In this document: in pieces, positions 8,603 through 15,542 of the stretch
Layout: the number at the start of each line of letters is the position of its first letter
Numbering within the stretch: position 1 is the stretch's first letter
Assembly (NCBI GenBank): GCA_964524225.1
Contig: CAZGEW010000014.1
Location: forward strand, 1-21,522
Source of the DNA: GCA-2688775 sp964524225
GTDB taxonomy: Archaea; Nanobdellota; Nanobdellia; Woesearchaeales; GW2011-AR4
Direction of reading: 5' to 3'
DNA length: 21,522 bases
Position numbers and translations under genes: made by a program
Notes under the pieces: generated by a model
Databases searched by the model: none
Told to the model about the DNA's origin: nothing
The model's input: the letters and a program-made list of their open reading frames with translations, nothing else

Positions 8603-9723
8603 ACATAAACCACCATCTTAACAACTTTGGAATTGTAAATCAAATATCTTTCTGTTTTTACCAAGTTATTTACATCAATTCCTGTAATATTAATTGGATT
8701 ACATGTCCCTTGCACCAAAGCTTTTGCAGCCTCTTCAATTACATTTACAAAATTACCATTAAAGTATGATACACTAAAATCACTGAAGGAATAAACAGTT
8801 CCGTTGCCATATTGCCATTTTGCAATAGCATTTTTATTATCTAAGTTAAAACTTGCGATTATAAAAAAATTTAAGGCTGTTGATGTATTCTCTACATAAT
8901 ACGCCTGTGAAAATACAATATTCTCTCCAGCAATAAGTGATAAATACTCGTCACTAGCATTGACTGTTGAATTCCTATCGCTTTCTGATTGTCCAGATTT
9001 TTTGTAAAAATCTGAGCCTACTAAATTACTTCCCTGAGATGTTGTTAATTCACCACTTATCATTAATAAGCTTCCTGTTGACGAATAATTTTCAAGCTCA
9101 TCTTTGTATTGGGAGTATTTTGACGCTGTTAGCAATGGGTGCTCTAACACTAAAAATCTATATTTGCTTAAATTACTGATAAGGCTATCTATATCATTTA
9201 AATTACTTGGATTGTCATCAAAATAAACATCTGCTTTAAATGTATCTGTCATAAAATCTTTCAAGAAGGAATCGTCTGAATCTTGATAGTAATAAGCACT
9301 TCTTATGTTATATGATGTATTTATCAATGGATAGCCTACACCACAGATACCATATATATTTAAAACAGTATCATTCTCATTAACAAAAAAAACAAAATAA
9401 TCATAGGGAGTTGCAAGCTTTTTCTTTGAAATTGAATAGTTCAAATTTTTCAGATATCTAAGCTTTGTAACATTGAGCCTTTGCTCATCAGCTATGCCTA
9501 TCCTAATTACTGTAGCATTATCCCAATTTTGAGGATAGCCACTTAATGTCAATGACGATGCAATCGATTGCATATCCTTAATTATGATGCCCAAATCACC
9601 CTTTTCCTGCTTCTGAAAATTGGTTGTGTAGCTAAAGTAAACTACTAAAGTAAATATGAATATCATTAATGCTATTATAAAGTCCATATACCATACTTGG
9701 GCTTTAGTTGATATAAATAACAC
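8593..9723 (-). CDS. Pilin-like membrane-anchored surface protein with ThuA/GATase-like centre
   Basis: 376 residues. STKAQVWYMDFIIALMIFIF resembles an archaeal class III signal (cut after KA, then QVWYMD and a long hydrophobic helix). The extracellular part contains a stretch reading VYFDDNPSNLNDIDSL, FRFLVLEHPLL-type sequence (here YRFLVLEHPLL), LMISGEL and IVFSQAYYV, which suggests an alpha/beta Rossmann-like fold of the ThuA/glutamine-amidotransferase kind; this fold call is weak. The start is uncertain: GTG at 9723 gives the longest form, but that GTG is part of GGAGGTG, a strong ribosome binding site, and no ATG, GTG or TTG follows at normal spacing before the signal. It overlaps the upstream pilin gene by 20 bases and the VWA gene by 10, so the set is clearly one operon. 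Confidence 0.78.
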   Translation of the reverse strand: MLFISTKAQVWYMDFIIALMIFIFTLVVYFSYTTNFQKQEKGDLGIIIKDMQSIASSLTLSGYPQNWDNATVIRIGIADEQRLNVTKLRYLKNLNYSISKKKLATPYDYFVFFVNENDTVLNIYGICGVGYPLINTSYNIRSAYYYQDSDDSFLKDFMTDTFKADVYFDDNPSNLNDIDSLISNLSKYRFLVLEHPLLTASKYSQYKDELENYSSTGSLLMISGELTTSQGSNLVGSDFYKKSGQSESDRNSTVNASDEYLSLIAGENIVFSQAYYVENTSTALNFFIIASFNLDNKNAIAKWQYGNGTVYSFSDFSVSYFNGNFVNVIEEAAKALVQGTCNPINITGIDVNNLVKTERYLIYNSKVVKMVVYVWQ

Positions 9724-10087
9724 CTCCAGTTTTGTTTATTAGGTTGGTTCCTTTGCTTATATTACCTGATGAATATGGCACTGCTACAATGTAAAAGCTA
9801 TTCTTTGAAGTAATAATTATACTAGAGTTTTGAGTCATGATAGAATAATTCACATTTTCAACACTTTCGGGTAGTTCGAAAATTCTCACATAGCCATCTT
9901 CTACTGTAGCTGCAATGAGCAACTCCATTTGTAGCTTTAATGCAACATCCTTAATAGCATCGCTTTCTTTCTGCAGTCTCAAGTGCTTTAATTGGTCAAT
10001 TGAAGCAATTTCAAAAGCTATCGCTATGATAAAAACTAATCCTATAAACATAAAAAACTCAGCACTAATCTGTGCTTTCCTAAACAT
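9704..10087 (-). CDS. Class III signal peptide pilin-like protein
   Basis: 127 residues starting MFRKAQISAEFFMFIGLVFI. This is a textbook archaeal type IV pilin/archaellin N-terminus: basic residues, KA cleavage site, Gln at +1, Glu at +5, then an unbroken hydrophobic helix that would form the filament core. The remaining ~95 residues are predicted beta-rich (YVRIFELPES, SSIIITSKNSFYIVAVPY) with sequons. Prepilin peptidase would cut after the Ala. Its size and position next to a second small pilin suggest a major or minor subunit of an adhesion-type pilus. It starts 19 bases after the upstream pilin gene and its 3' end overlaps the next gene. No assembly ATPase or platform protein is visible in the window. 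Confidence 0.85.
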   Translation of the reverse strand: MFRKAQISAEFFMFIGLVFIIAIAFEIASIDQLKHLRLQKESDAIKDVALKLQMELLIAATVEDGYVRIFELPESVENVNYSIMTQNSSIIITSKNSFYIVAVPYSSGNISKGTNLINKTGGVIYIN

Positions 10088-10106
10088 TTTTACTTAATTA
10101 TATTTT

Positions 10107-10508
10107 TTAATTTGATGTTATTTGTACATAACCATCTTCAGCTTTTACAGTTATTATATGTATACCTTGAGTTGTAGGTAAGCCTCCACTCATATTTACA
10201 GAAGAAATTTGCACAATATCTGCCAATCCATTCCTAGTTTTTAGTTTTATAACTACTTCCCTATTTGAAAGATTAGTTGAGTAAATCTTATCAGGAAAAT
10301 TCAGTTTCAGTGTTGTCTGTGACGGTTTGCCAAGATAGTATACTGATTCTGATGCATCTACAATGCTTCTTGCAATCTGCAATGCTTGGCTTGCCATTAC
10401 AGATTCATTTGATTCCGCTGTATAAGTATAGTAAATTACTAATAAAGGTATTGTAATTAGGGATGCAAAGCCAATTATAAACATGTATTCAATACTAACC
10501 TGAGATTT
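10107..10508 (-). CDS. Class III signal peptide pilin-like protein, 5' end lost in assembly gap
   Basis: The frame runs from the N gap to its stop. An internal ATG at 10484 is not the true start, because the codons before it read K-S-Q-V-S-I-E-Y straight into MFIIGFASLITIPLLVIYYT. Together they give a class III pilin signal: KS cleavage site, Gln at +1, Glu at +5, then the hydrophobic helix. Only a few N-terminal residues before the Lys are missing. The C-terminal ~90 residues contain beta-strand-like segments such as EVVIKLKTRNGLADIVQI and end in YVQITSN; the sister pilin downstream also has an E-D-G-Y-V-R/Q-I element, so the two are probably paralogues. Confidence 0.85.
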   Translation of the reverse strand, partial: KSQVSIEYMFIIGFASLITIPLLVIYYTYTAESNESVMASQALQIARSIVDASESVYYLGKPSQTTLKLNFPDKIYSTNLSNREVVIKLKTRNGLADIVQISSVNMSGGLPTTQGIHIITVKAEDGYVQITSN

Positions 10509-10608
10509 NNNNNNNNNNNNNNNNNNNNNNNNNNNNNNNNNNNNNNNNNNNNNNNNNNNNNNNNNNNNNNNNNNNNNNNNNNNNNNNNNNNNNNNNNNNN
10601 NNNNNNNN
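10509..10608. other. Assembly gap of exactly 100 N
   Basis: A run of 100 N is the conventional placeholder for a gap of unknown size, so the real distance is not known. It removes the start of one pilin gene and the end of the membrane-protein gene, and might hide further genes of the operon. Confidence 0.95.
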
Positions 10609-10927
10609 TGCCGTCTTCCTTGAATCCAAATTCTCTGCTTATTTTTAAAACTCTAAAAGAAGCGATTATAAAAGCAAGGTAAGCAAATAAAATAAATATG
10701 TATTCTGGATATGTTGATAAGCCCTCAACATTTATGTTAATTCCTACAATGCTTCTTGCAGTCTGCCAAACAGAAAATATTACAATAAATGCTAAGCATA
10801 TAGCAAAGTTATCAAGATATTTTCGTATCGAGCCTTCACTCAATCTGCCTCTTGCTCTGGAAATTAAAAGTAATGATGCAATCCCAAATATTACAGTTGT
10901 TACACTAACTAAAGCAATATGTACCAT
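10609..10927 (-). CDS. Membrane protein with about three transmembrane segments, 3' end in gap
   Basis: 106 residues remain before the gap. Hydrophobic segments lie at about residues 2-22 (HIALVSVTTVIFGIASLLLI), 42-62 (FAICLAFIVIFSVWQTARSI) and 75-92 (YPEYIFILFAYLAFIIASF), followed by basic FRVLKISREFGFKEDG. I do not recognise the family. The basic helix at the end looks like a juxtamembrane linker into a missing cytoplasmic part. Its start codon overlaps the stop of the KaiC-like gene (TAATG), so translation of the two is probably coupled and the products may work together, for instance as a membrane sensor with a cytoplasmic partner controlling the pilin genes. That role is conjecture. Confidence 0.65.
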
Positions 10928-11493
10928 TAAGATTCACCTCCTAAGTCTATTCTTACATCAGCAAATTGTGTTAATTCATCTAATAAGGCTTGCTCAGTTT
11001 CTTTTTCAAGAGTTATTATTACCCCCTTAATTTTCCATTCTCTCATTTTGCCAGTCAAAAAATGCATAAATCTAGCAACAGTAGTGGCTTTGTTAAAAAT
11101 AGATAATGTATTTAATGAATCAAATATGAGGAATTTTTCTGTAGTAGGCAAAGCCCTGATAGCTTGCTCCATTGCTACAGATATATCACTTAATTTTTCT
11201 GGATTTCCAATATACAAGCAATTCTCTATTTTTTTTGAGCCTTCTGTCCTGGAGGTAGCGTCAATAAAGATAATAAGTCTCGGATCAATATTGTTGCTTG
11301 AAAAAAGCCTTTGCATAATATCGTATGGCTTATTTAATGTTACATATACACCAGGAACGCCTTGCTCATTTACGAGAAATTTTACTATGTCTAAGGCTGC
11401 ATTTTGATAATTTTTGGCATTTACTGTTATTAAAATAATATAGTCTCTTAAGCTTTTAATCTCTTTCTTAAAAGCTTCTTTGGTTTCTAGCAT
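10927..11493 (-). CDS. KaiC/RecA-fold protein lacking Walker A (probably inactive ATPase)
   Basis: 188 residues with the RecA/KaiC fold layout: strand LRDYIILITVNAKNYQNAAL where the P-loop should be, VPGVYVTLNKPYDIMQRLF (KaiC-type strand plus switch region), LIIFIDATSR, and Walker B-like FLIFDSLNTLSIF, then GVIITLEKE and DVRIDL. No GxxxxGK[ST] exists in the first loop, so ATP hydrolysis is unlikely. Such degenerate KaiC relatives occur widely in archaea, often beside membrane or signalling genes; the exact family name is uncertain. GGGGT lies about 8 bases before the ATG. It is the first gene of the pilin operon, divergent from the intact KaiC gene; the pair could form a mixed complex, as ArlH-like ATPases do in archaellum regulation. 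That last point is inference. Confidence 0.75.
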   Translation of the reverse strand: MLETKEAFKKEIKSLRDYIILITVNAKNYQNAALDIVKFLVNEQGVPGVYVTLNKPYDIMQRLFSSNNIDPRLIIFIDATSRTEGSKKIENCLYIGNPEKLSDISVAMEQAIRALPTTEKFLIFDSLNTLSIFNKATTVARFMHFLTGKMREWKIKGVIITLEKETEQALLDELTQFADVRIDLGGES

Positions 11494-11613
11494 ATGTACC
11501 CCTTTTTAATTTAAAATTCTATTACTTTGAATATAAACTTTTCGCATTACACAATTGAAAATCACAAACCTTTTATATTAGTATGAATTAAAATAATAAA
11601 GGTGATGGTATAG
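11494..11613. promoter_or_regulatory. Divergent promoter region between inactive and active KaiC-like genes
   Basis: Plus strand: TATA-like CTTTTATATTA near 11570-11580 and ribosome binding site GGTGA at 11601-11605, eight bases before the GTG start. Minus strand: an AT-rich TATA-like stretch near 11530-11540 would serve the pilin operon. I see no clear inverted repeat. Confidence 0.45.
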
Positions 11614-12348
11614 GTGGTAGAGCTTATAAAAACAGGTGTACCTGGCTTAGATCAAGTTTTGAAAGGTGGCTTGAGAAAGAATTCTTCTATACTAGTAACA
11701 GGTGCTCCAGGTACAGGCAAAACAATCCTTGCCTTACAGTTTATCTATTATGGTGCAAAAGACTACAGTAATAATGGAATTTTTATATCAACTGAAGAAA
11801 ACCTAGATGAAATAAGGCAGGTTGCAAAAAACCTTGGCATGGACATTGCTTCGGTTGAAAGCAAAGGTAAGGTATTTTTTGTACAAAAGTCACTGACTAC
11901 ATTAAAAGGTGGAATAGCTTCTATAAAGGGTTTGCTTGATGCAATAAAAAAGAACAACATAAAAAGGGTGGCTCTTGACTCATTAGTATTTTTTGATTAC
12001 CTCTATACAAGGTTTAATGATAACAGAATAGAGTTGAGAAGACAAATTCTTATGTTTTTGCAAGAGATGAAAAAGGCAGGTGTTACATTTTTAGGTGTTT
12101 CTAATAGGTCTGTTACGGACTTTGATAGGCTTACTTATGACATGATGGACTTTGTGTTTGAAGGTATAATTGTGTTGTCTAGAATAAGAAAAGGCTCTTA
12201 TTTTGAAAGAGTGCTTACTGTTGTAAAGATTCGGGGCCAAGACCATAGTTTAGATGTTTATCCAATTACAATTGGCAATGAAGGTCTAAAAGTGCTTTAC
12301 GACCAAACTCCTTTCTCTTTAGTTGAAAAAGAGCAGGTTGATAAATAA
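11614..12348 (+). CDS. Single-domain KaiC-family ATPase
   Basis: 244 residues, one KaiC/RecA domain. It begins with the KaiC signature IKTGVPGLDQVLKGGL, then Walker A GAPGTGKT (residues 30-37), the catalytic Glu pair in IFISTEENLDEI, and Walker B at RVALDSLVFF. The C-terminal part (VLTVVKIRGQDHSLDVYPITI) matches the usual K-x-R-x-x-x-H motif of KaiC. It should bind and hydrolyse ATP as an oligomer; archaeal single-domain KaiC proteins act in signalling and motility control rather than circadian timing. GTG start: GGTGA lies eight bases upstream, while the ATG at 11604 hits a stop after two codons. Being divergent from the pilin operon and its inactive KaiC relative points to a role in pilus or surface regulation. 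Confidence 0.9.
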   Translation: MVELIKTGVPGLDQVLKGGLRKNSSILVTGAPGTGKTILALQFIYYGAKDYSNNGIFISTEENLDEIRQVAKNLGMDIASVESKGKVFFVQKSLTTLKGGIASIKGLLDAIKKNNIKRVALDSLVFFDYLYTRFNDNRIELRRQILMFLQEMKKAGVTFLGVSNRSVTDFDRLTYDMMDFVFEGIIVLSRIRKGSYFERVLTVVKIRGQDHSLDVYPITIGNEGLKVLYDQTPFSLVEKEQVDK

Positions 12349-12359
12349 AAAATTCTATT

Positions 12360-13466
12360 TCAAAATTTAGGCGTGATTAACAATCTTTTTCCGTACCAAT
12401 AAGCCATAACTCCAGATACTATAGTTGATACTACTATCAACCATATGACAGTAGAGCCACTCATATTCTCAGCTATTGCTCCAATTCCAAAGATGGTTGC
12501 AAGTGTATTTGGAACAAGGACAACTGTGCCTACCACAGTAAGCCACACAACAATAAGTGCTAACCTGTTATTTAAAATCTGTAATTGGTTATTGTAAATG
12601 CTTTGTAGAACCTCCAAACCAGAGGCTAAAACTGTTGACATTTGCTCACTAATTGAGATTTGTCGTGTTAAGTCTGAGCTTAACATTCCTATCTTGTGTA
12701 ATATAGCTGCATCATCAGTAATTAATTCAGCATCTCCATATCTTAAGTAGTGTATAACATCCAAAGTAGCCCATAAAGCTTCTAAATAAGATATTAGAGC
12801 ATGTTTCATCCTGTAGATATCTGCTCCAAGCTCTTTCTTTGGAAAAGTTGGCTCTATTAAGTACTTGCTTATCTCTTCACCCTGCTCCTGTATAGATCTT
12901 ATCCCATCAAAATTTCGTTCATTATTTTCATCAAGAATTCTTATTAACACTAAAGATATTTTGTCTATGTCATCAAGATTTTTTGGGACTTTCTTAAAGG
13001 AAGTTACAGCATATCTTGCAAACTTGACAAGTCTTGTAATATGCTCACCATGTATCGTCACAATAATGTTGCTCTTTATCAAGACAACTAACTTATTTAT
13101 CTCAACCTCAAGTGCCCTGACTCTGACAGCTGGCAACAACAATCCAAGCTCTGTAGTGTGGTCTTCATACCCAGAAAATCTTTGCTTTACAAGCTCATGC
13201 ACTACTAATGGCGTAAAACCGAGCAATGAAGCAGCATTACCTCCATCTTCATGCAGATCATTAACCTGGACATTAATCCAACTAAAATCTGCCTCCCTTA
13301 TTGTTTGGAGGAACTCTTCTACTTTTCCTTCAATTTTTACAGTGTTGCCATTTTTAAGCATAGCAACACAGAAAGTTGGACTTAGATTATTGAGTAGTAG
13401 TTTTTGCTGTGACGAAATTTCGCTTAATTCTTCTTTTTGAATACTCTTTTCTTGGGATTTTGCCAT
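12360..13466 (-). CDS. CorA-like divalent metal channel with non-canonical GMN motif
   Basis: 368 residues with the CorA layout: a large soluble N-terminal alpha/beta domain (SWINVQVNDLHEDGG, LLGFTPLVVHELVKQ, NIIVTIHGEHI), a long helical stalk (about residues 185-300, ending SIYNNQLQILNNRLALIVVW), then two transmembrane helices at the C-terminus and a basic tail (YGKRLLITPKF). In Mg2+/Co2+ CorA channels the first helix ends in the selectivity motif YGMNF. Here the aligned sequence is PNTLATIFGIGAI, so GMN is replaced by GIG (327-329). Transport of Mg2+ is therefore not assured. Start and the PIN gene's stop overlap as TAATG. It converges with the KaiC gene, 11 bases apart. Confidence 0.87.
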   Translation of the reverse strand: MAKSQEKSIQKEELSEISSQQKLLLNNLSPTFCVAMLKNGNTVKIEGKVEEFLQTIREADFSWINVQVNDLHEDGGNAASLLGFTPLVVHELVKQRFSGYEDHTTELGLLLPAVRVRALEVEINKLVVLIKSNIIVTIHGEHITRLVKFARYAVTSFKKVPKNLDDIDKISLVLIRILDENNERNFDGIRSIQEQGEEISKYLIEPTFPKKELGADIYRMKHALISYLEALWATLDVIHYLRYGDAELITDDAAILHKIGMLSSDLTRQISISEQMSTVLASGLEVLQSIYNNQLQILNNRLALIVVWLTVVGTVVLVPNTLATIFGIGAIAENMSGSTVIWLIVVSTIVSGVMAYWYGKRLLITPKF

Positions 13467-14152
13467 TATGTCTCAAGCATAATTATTTCATCAATCTCTT
13501 TACTTGTTACTGCACATCCATTCAATTTTATGCCCCATAACACACCCTCTAGCAATTTTCTTTTTGCGTCTGGTATTTTAAGTATGTAATTGTCAAGCAA
13601 TCCTTGCTCATAAGCTATTGTTACAAGCTCTACAGAGCGTATTGTTTTTATGTTTTTTAAAATATTTCTTAGCTCTTTTAAATTATTTTCGTTTAAATGG
13701 ATTGATGTATGTAAGCTCTTTCTTAGAATTTCCAAAATTAATTTAGGGTTTTCTATTAGCAGCCTCGTTGTCTTTTCATCAATGACTATTGTATCAGCAT
13801 TTAAGTAAAGTGCAGCTGAGATTACAGACATCTCTGCATAATGCACAATTTTGATGTAATTATTGTAAGCCCTGAATACCTCATTAGCAGTTTTTAATAA
13901 AATCTCAGTTTTTTCTCCTATGAAACTATTATCTATTACTTCTAGAACTCTGTTCTCTATTATTTTCTCTACTTGTATAGCTTCAAACTTGAATTTTTTA
14001 GTTTCAAAAGGTTTATCAACTAATTCGCGCTTAACCGCATCTGTAATGAAAAATTTGCCATTGAACTTATTCTTTAATTGCTCAAGAATTCCTAAAAGAT
14101 TGTTTGTTGCTAAGCTAATTACAGGACCAGCGTCAAAGATTAGCGATTTCAT
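13466..14152 (-). CDS. PIN-domain protein (putative RNase) with C-terminal extension
   Basis: 228 residues. The N-terminal ~140 residues have the PIN fold acidic pattern: KSLIFDAGPVISLATNN (first Asp), ITDAVKRELVDKP (Glu), HYAEMSVISAALYLNADTIV (Glu) and VIDEKTTRLLIENP (Asp/Glu). PIN proteins are Mg-dependent RNases; many are VapC toxins, others act in rRNA processing. The remaining ~85 residues are helical and unlike plain VapC toxins, which average about 130 residues. The gene overlaps the HTH gene (TGATG) and CorA gene (TAATG) by one base on each side, so all three are translated as a unit. A toxin-antitoxin pair is possible, but the length and linkage to a channel also allow a housekeeping role. 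Confidence 0.8.
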   Translation of the reverse strand: MKSLIFDAGPVISLATNNLLGILEQLKNKFNGKFFITDAVKRELVDKPFETKKFKFEAIQVEKIIENRVLEVIDNSFIGEKTEILLKTANEVFRAYNNYIKIVHYAEMSVISAALYLNADTIVIDEKTTRLLIENPKLILEILRKSLHTSIHLNENNLKELRNILKNIKTIRSVELVTIAYEQGLLDNYILKIPDAKRKLLEGVLWGIKLNGCAVTSKEIDEIIMLET

Positions 14153-14703
14153 CAGAATAAACCTCTTGCTATCTTTAGTCGTTGTTTAACATTGATTGGC
14201 TCGTTGATTTTATCAATCAGAGTTGTTTTGCCTAGATAATGCATTAATTCCCATTGCGAAATGCCAAGAACCTCTGATGCTCTGGCAACGCTTATCCCGT
14301 GCTCACATAATTTACATCCTTTCTTTATTTGAGCCTGATTTATAACCTCGTATATGTACATCTTAAGTCTTTTGTCGATTGTTCTGATGAAATTAAATAT
14401 ATTACTTATAGAGCTTCGAAATTGATCGTCTTGATTATTTTTTATAGTTGAAATACAAGAGCTAATCATATTTACCACTTTACTATAATCAAAATCTTTT
14501 TGATTTCTTTCTATTATTTTCGATAATGCATAAATTAAGATTGCAACAGAAATGGAATCTTCATCTTGAAAAATGCTTGCATTGTGTATTACATGATTGC
14601 TCAGCTCCCTTATTTGTGCTATGTCACTATCTTCTTTTACTTTTAAAATCTCAATTAGTTCATTCAATACAGAAATTATGTCTTTTTTTATTATGTCATG
14701 CAT
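14152..14703 (-). CDS. Helical protein with C-terminal HTH, partner of the PIN protein
   Basis: 183 residues, mostly alpha-helical. The N-terminal ~130 residues (KDIISVLNELIEILKVK, SNHVIHNASIFQDEDSIS, VAILIYALSKIIERN) form a helical module of unknown family. Near the C-terminus, HGISVARASEVLGISQWEL followed by MHYLGKT is a helix-turn-helix resembling the UPF0175-type antitoxin helix (SxxxAAxLLGxSxxEF). This supports an antitoxin-like or regulatory partner for the PIN protein encoded directly downstream. The ATG is about 25-29 bases from the TATA-like CTTTATATAAC (14727-14736), so the mRNA may be leaderless. A CTACTA-TT-TAGTAG palindrome at 14756-14769 lies just upstream and could be a binding site for it. 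Confidence 0.7.
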   Translation of the reverse strand: MHDIIKKDIISVLNELIEILKVKEDSDIAQIRELSNHVIHNASIFQDEDSISVAILIYALSKIIERNQKDFDYSKVVNMISSCISTIKNNQDDQFRSSISNIFNFIRTIDKRLKMYIYEVINQAQIKKGCKLCEHGISVARASEVLGISQWELMHYLGKTTLIDKINEPINVKQRLKIARGLF

Positions 14704-14726
14704 AGAAGAAATTTTGAAATCAATTG

Positions 14727-14800
14727 TTATATAAAGATTTTGGTAGAGACAAATACTACTATTTAGTAGAAATATTTAAAAACAGAGGTGAGTTTATATT
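14727..14800. promoter_or_regulatory. Divergent promoters with a CTACTA/TAGTAG palindrome
   Basis: Minus-strand TATA-like TTATATAA within 14727-14736 serves the HTH-PIN-CorA operon. Plus-strand TTTATATT at 14793-14800 lies about 21-25 bases before the ATG at 14818. Between them CTACTA (14756-14761) and TAGTAG (14764-14769) form a 6-bp dyad around TT, a candidate operator. Confidence 0.5.
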
Positions 14801-14817
14801 ATGTAAACTTATATACA

Positions 14818-14916
14818 ATGAATTTAGAGTATAGAATAGAAGCGATTAAAGTAAGATTTACTCAGAAAAAAGATTATTGGGTTTATAAATTACTTCCAAA
14901 TCAAGAGCTAAAATGA
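14818..14916 (+). CDS. 32-residue small protein, coupled to the secreted protein gene
   Basis: MNLEYRIEAIKVRFTQKKDY and a short tail ending NQELK. The ATG lies about 25 bases from a TATA-like TTTATATT, and the TGA overlaps the next gene's ATG as ATGA. Promoter placement plus the 4-base overlap make it a better candidate than a chance frame, but at 32 residues this cannot be proved by eye. It may be a true small protein or a leader peptide whose translation sets the rate of the next gene. Its end (QELK, stop) matches the end of the 9-codon frame at 15263 (RELK, stop), and the DNA there shares AGAGCTAAAATGA. Confidence 0.5.
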   Translation: MNLEYRIEAIKVRFTQKKDYWVYKLLPNQELK

Positions 14917-15263
14917 GCATGAAATATATTGGTATTGGATTATTGTTAGCTCTTCCTTATACAGTAGAAGCTATACCGTATAATCCAAATACAGAAGAAA
15001 AACTTATGGAAAGATGGACAGTGATGCTTTATGAAGTTGAAGAATTGCAAAAGAAATGTTCAAAACAATTTTCAATACCAAACTTTCTGAAAGATTATGA
15101 ATGTAGAAGTGATAGTTTTAAACAAAAATTAAAAGATTATAAACAGAAATATGAAGCAGATAAGAAAATATTCCCTGAACTTGAAGAAAGACTAAAACAA
15201 AACAGAGGATTTGAAGTTGAAGAGAATGAAAAAGGTGAAGAAGTTATTGAATATTTAATATAA
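14913..15263 (+). CDS. Small secreted protein, two cysteines, coiled-coil
   Basis: 116 residues. A typical Sec signal peptide opens the protein (MSMKYIGIGLLLALPYTVEA, with cleavage likely after V-E-A). The mature ~96 residues are charged and helical: EKLMERWTVMLYEVEELQKK and FKQKLKDYKQKYEADKKIF suggest coiled-coil. Two Cys (QKKCSKQ and DYECRSD) could form a disulfide. I do not recognise a family. It starts within the stop of the preceding 32-residue frame (ATGA) and ends TAATG with the following 9-codon frame, so it belongs to a chain of coupled genes. Composition (Lys/Glu/Tyr-rich) differs from the neighbouring housekeeping genes, which fits an accessory or recently acquired segment. Confidence 0.72.
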   Translation: MSMKYIGIGLLLALPYTVEAIPYNPNTEEKLMERWTVMLYEVEELQKKCSKQFSIPNFLKDYECRSDSFKQKLKDYKQKYEADKKIFPELEERLKQNRGFEVEENEKGEEVIEYLI

Positions 15264-15292
15264 TGGAGCTAGAAAATAGAGAGCTAAAATGA
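15263..15292 (+). CDS. Nine-codon leader-like frame MELENRELK
   Basis: It starts in the stop codon of the secreted protein gene (TAATG) and stops inside the ATG of the next gene (ATGA). Its last residues (RELK) and DNA resemble the end of the 32-residue frame at 14818, so it may be a translation-coupling element rather than a functional peptide. Chance is possible. Confidence 0.35.
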   Translation: MELENRELK

Positions 15293-15542
15293 AAAAAACT
15301 GCAATTGCTTCACTAATTGGAATTGGTGGATTGATGTTTTCAGATACAGATAGTTTGTATAAACCATATAGGATTGTTATTCTGTTCAAAAGTCTCAATA
15401 TGGAAATTTAGAAAAAGTAACAAATTGTTTTTATGAAATCCAAACAGGTCAAGAAGAATATTCAAGAATGCCTTGTGAAGTGCCTAAATATAGAGATTGG
15501 AAAGTGGTTTTTAAAGAAATGATTGGTGGTGGCAGACAATAA
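15289..15542 (+). pseudogene. Small secreted protein gene broken by a frameshift near 15370
   Basis: The frame from the ATG gives a signal peptide (MKKTAIASLIGIGGLMF) and then SDTDSLYKPYR before running out at a TAG (15409-15411). From 15372 another frame gives DCYSVQKSQYGNLEKVTNC, FYEIQTGQEEYSRMPCEVPK and YRDWKVVFKEMIGGGRQ to a TAA at 15540-15542. One added base at 15370-15372 (for example GGG instead of GG) would join them into a protein of about 84 residues with three Cys. Either the assembly lacks a base or the gene is newly inactivated. The intact form would be a secreted, probably disulfide-bonded peptide like its upstream neighbour. No family recognised. Confidence 0.6.

Noticed and set aside
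10475..10608. Continuation of the membrane protein through the N gap into ten further residues
   Set aside because: The residues after the gap are the antisense-frame reading of the pilin gene's start; joining across 100 placeholder N is not meaningful.
14785..14806. GAGGTGA followed by ATG-TAA (a start-stop minimal frame) ahead of the small-gene patch
   Set aside because: The ATG lies in the TATA-like stretch and probably upstream of the transcription start, so it is most likely never transcribed; coincidence in AT-rich DNA.
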